Assembly: GCA_910579645.1 (NCBI GenBank) | Contig: CAJTVK010000193.1 | Coordinates: 1 to 5,829 of the forward strand | DNA from: an uncultured Lachnospiraceae bacterium | Lineage (GTDB): Bacteria; Bacillota; Clostridia; Lachnospirales; Lachnospiraceae | Length of the DNA: 5,829 nucleotides | Direction: 5' to 3' | Part shown: piece by piece, positions 5,250 to 5,829 of the stretch | Layout: the number at the start of each line of letters is the position of its first letter | Position numbering within the stretch: position 1 is the first letter of the stretch | Notes under the pieces: generated by a model | The model's database searches: none | What the model saw: only the letters and a program-made list of their open reading frames with translations | What the model was told of the DNA's origin: nothing | Translations under genes and position numbers: made by a program

Positions 5250-5829
5250 CTATTCGATTTTTGTCGGAACTTCCATCCCGTTTTTAAAGGTGATCCGCAC
5301 ATCCTCCTTGCCGTAGACCGTCACAAAATCCACCATGGCATACCATGCGCCCTCGTCAAAGTAATCCACCTGCTCTGGCAGGCCCCGCAGCACCTCCATG
5401 AAGTTCTCCATCATTTTCCGCTGCGCCTGTTTCTCCGTGATGGCTACCTGCACCTCCTCCAGCCGTGCTTTCGCCGTTTCAAACCGTTCCACCAGTGCAT
5501 CGTAGCGTTTTGCGTATTCTCCCTGGTTCTGTGCGACGCGGGCGTTTTCCCCGATGCATTTCTGTATCAGTTCCGCCGCCACGTTCATATCCCCGTTAAG
5601 CTGCTGCGCTTCCGCTTCCAGTTCCCCGGTTTCAAATGCCGTATCTTTGACTTCCCCAAAGCCTGCGATGATAAGGTCTTTCTCTTTCCCTATGGTGTTC
5701 AACGCTTTTATGAAAAGCCGTTTGATGGCTTCCTCGTCCAGATGCGGCGTGGCACATTTCTCCCCGCCGTCAAATTTATGGTTGCACTGCCAGACCACCC
5801 TGCGGTATTTGTCGTTGGAATGCCAGACC
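5250..5829 (-). CDS. Large serine recombinase, C-terminal part (runs off the window)
   Basis: The frame is open from the right edge to TAG at 5250-5252, giving 192 visible residues. The internal GTG at 5798 is not a real start: coding continues upstream with VWHSNDKYRR, which belongs to the family's zinc-ribbon region. C15 and C25 (C-x9-C in WQCNHKFDGGEKC) are the distal cysteines of that ribbon. TPHLDEEAIK follows as usual. Residues about 65-145 are strongly helical with charged heptads (ELEAEAQQL, ARLEEVQ), the coiled coil that large serine integrases use to bring DNA-bound dimers together. The end, FDEGAWYAMVDFVTVYGKED and the next strand, is the common C-terminal cap of these recombinases in Clostridia. 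Catalytic and recombinase domains lie outside the window. The gene has its own terminator. It is a canonical family member, in contrast to its truncated neighbour, and the pair suggests an integrated mobile element. Confidence 0.9.
   Translation of the reverse strand, partial: VWHSNDKYRRVVWQCNHKFDGGEKCATPHLDEEAIKRLFIKALNTIGKEKDLIIAGFGEVKDTAFETGELEAEAQQLNGDMNVAAELIQKCIGENARVAQNQGEYAKRYDALVERFETAKARLEEVQVAITEKQAQRKMMENFMEVLRGLPEQVDYFDEGAWYAMVDFVTVYGKEDVRITFKNGMEVPTKIE

Overview
The window reads as chromosome or mobile-element DNA from an anaerobic Firmicute, probably a gut Clostridia/Lachnospiraceae-type organism. The basis is strong AGGAGG-type ribosome binding sites, a CD3324-family small regulator, flavodoxin-family redox genes and tandem large serine recombinases. 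The left 2.1 kb is visibly A/T-richer than the right 3.5 kb. No rRNA, tRNA, CRISPR array or transposase-type insertion sequence was seen.

Left part (1-778). A perfect 16-bp tandem repeat touches the window edge, next to a promoter-like sequence firing leftward. A small helix-turn-helix protein of the CD3324 family follows on the minus strand, with a hairpin just after its stop. Its upstream region, about 400 bp, holds a possible 21-codon leader ORF, two interleaved inverted repeats and an A/T hairpin over the Shine-Dalgarno: a candidate RNA-level control region.

Middle part (746-2175, plus strand). A good sigma-A-like promoter drives a short operon: a GNAT acetyltransferase cut off after about 33 codons, then two tightly coupled flavoproteins. 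The first carries an iron-sulfur-flavoprotein-like cysteine motif. The second has a classic FMN phosphate loop. A hairpin with a T-rich tail closes the operon.

Right part (2281-5829, minus strand). The end of a canonical large serine recombinase enters from the right edge and stops at a clear terminator. Beyond it lies a second serine recombinase that has lost its N-terminus, including the nucleophilic serine, followed in the same operon by two small genes of no known function. Reading the proteins against each other, the C-terminal third of this recombinase, most of the 279-aa protein and all of the 136-aa protein share one domain of about 100-175 residues. In the recombinase this domain lies where a zinc ribbon and coiled coil normally sit. 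This three-copy partner-domain arrangement is the most interesting item here and may represent a multi-subunit site-specific recombination system, here in decayed form.
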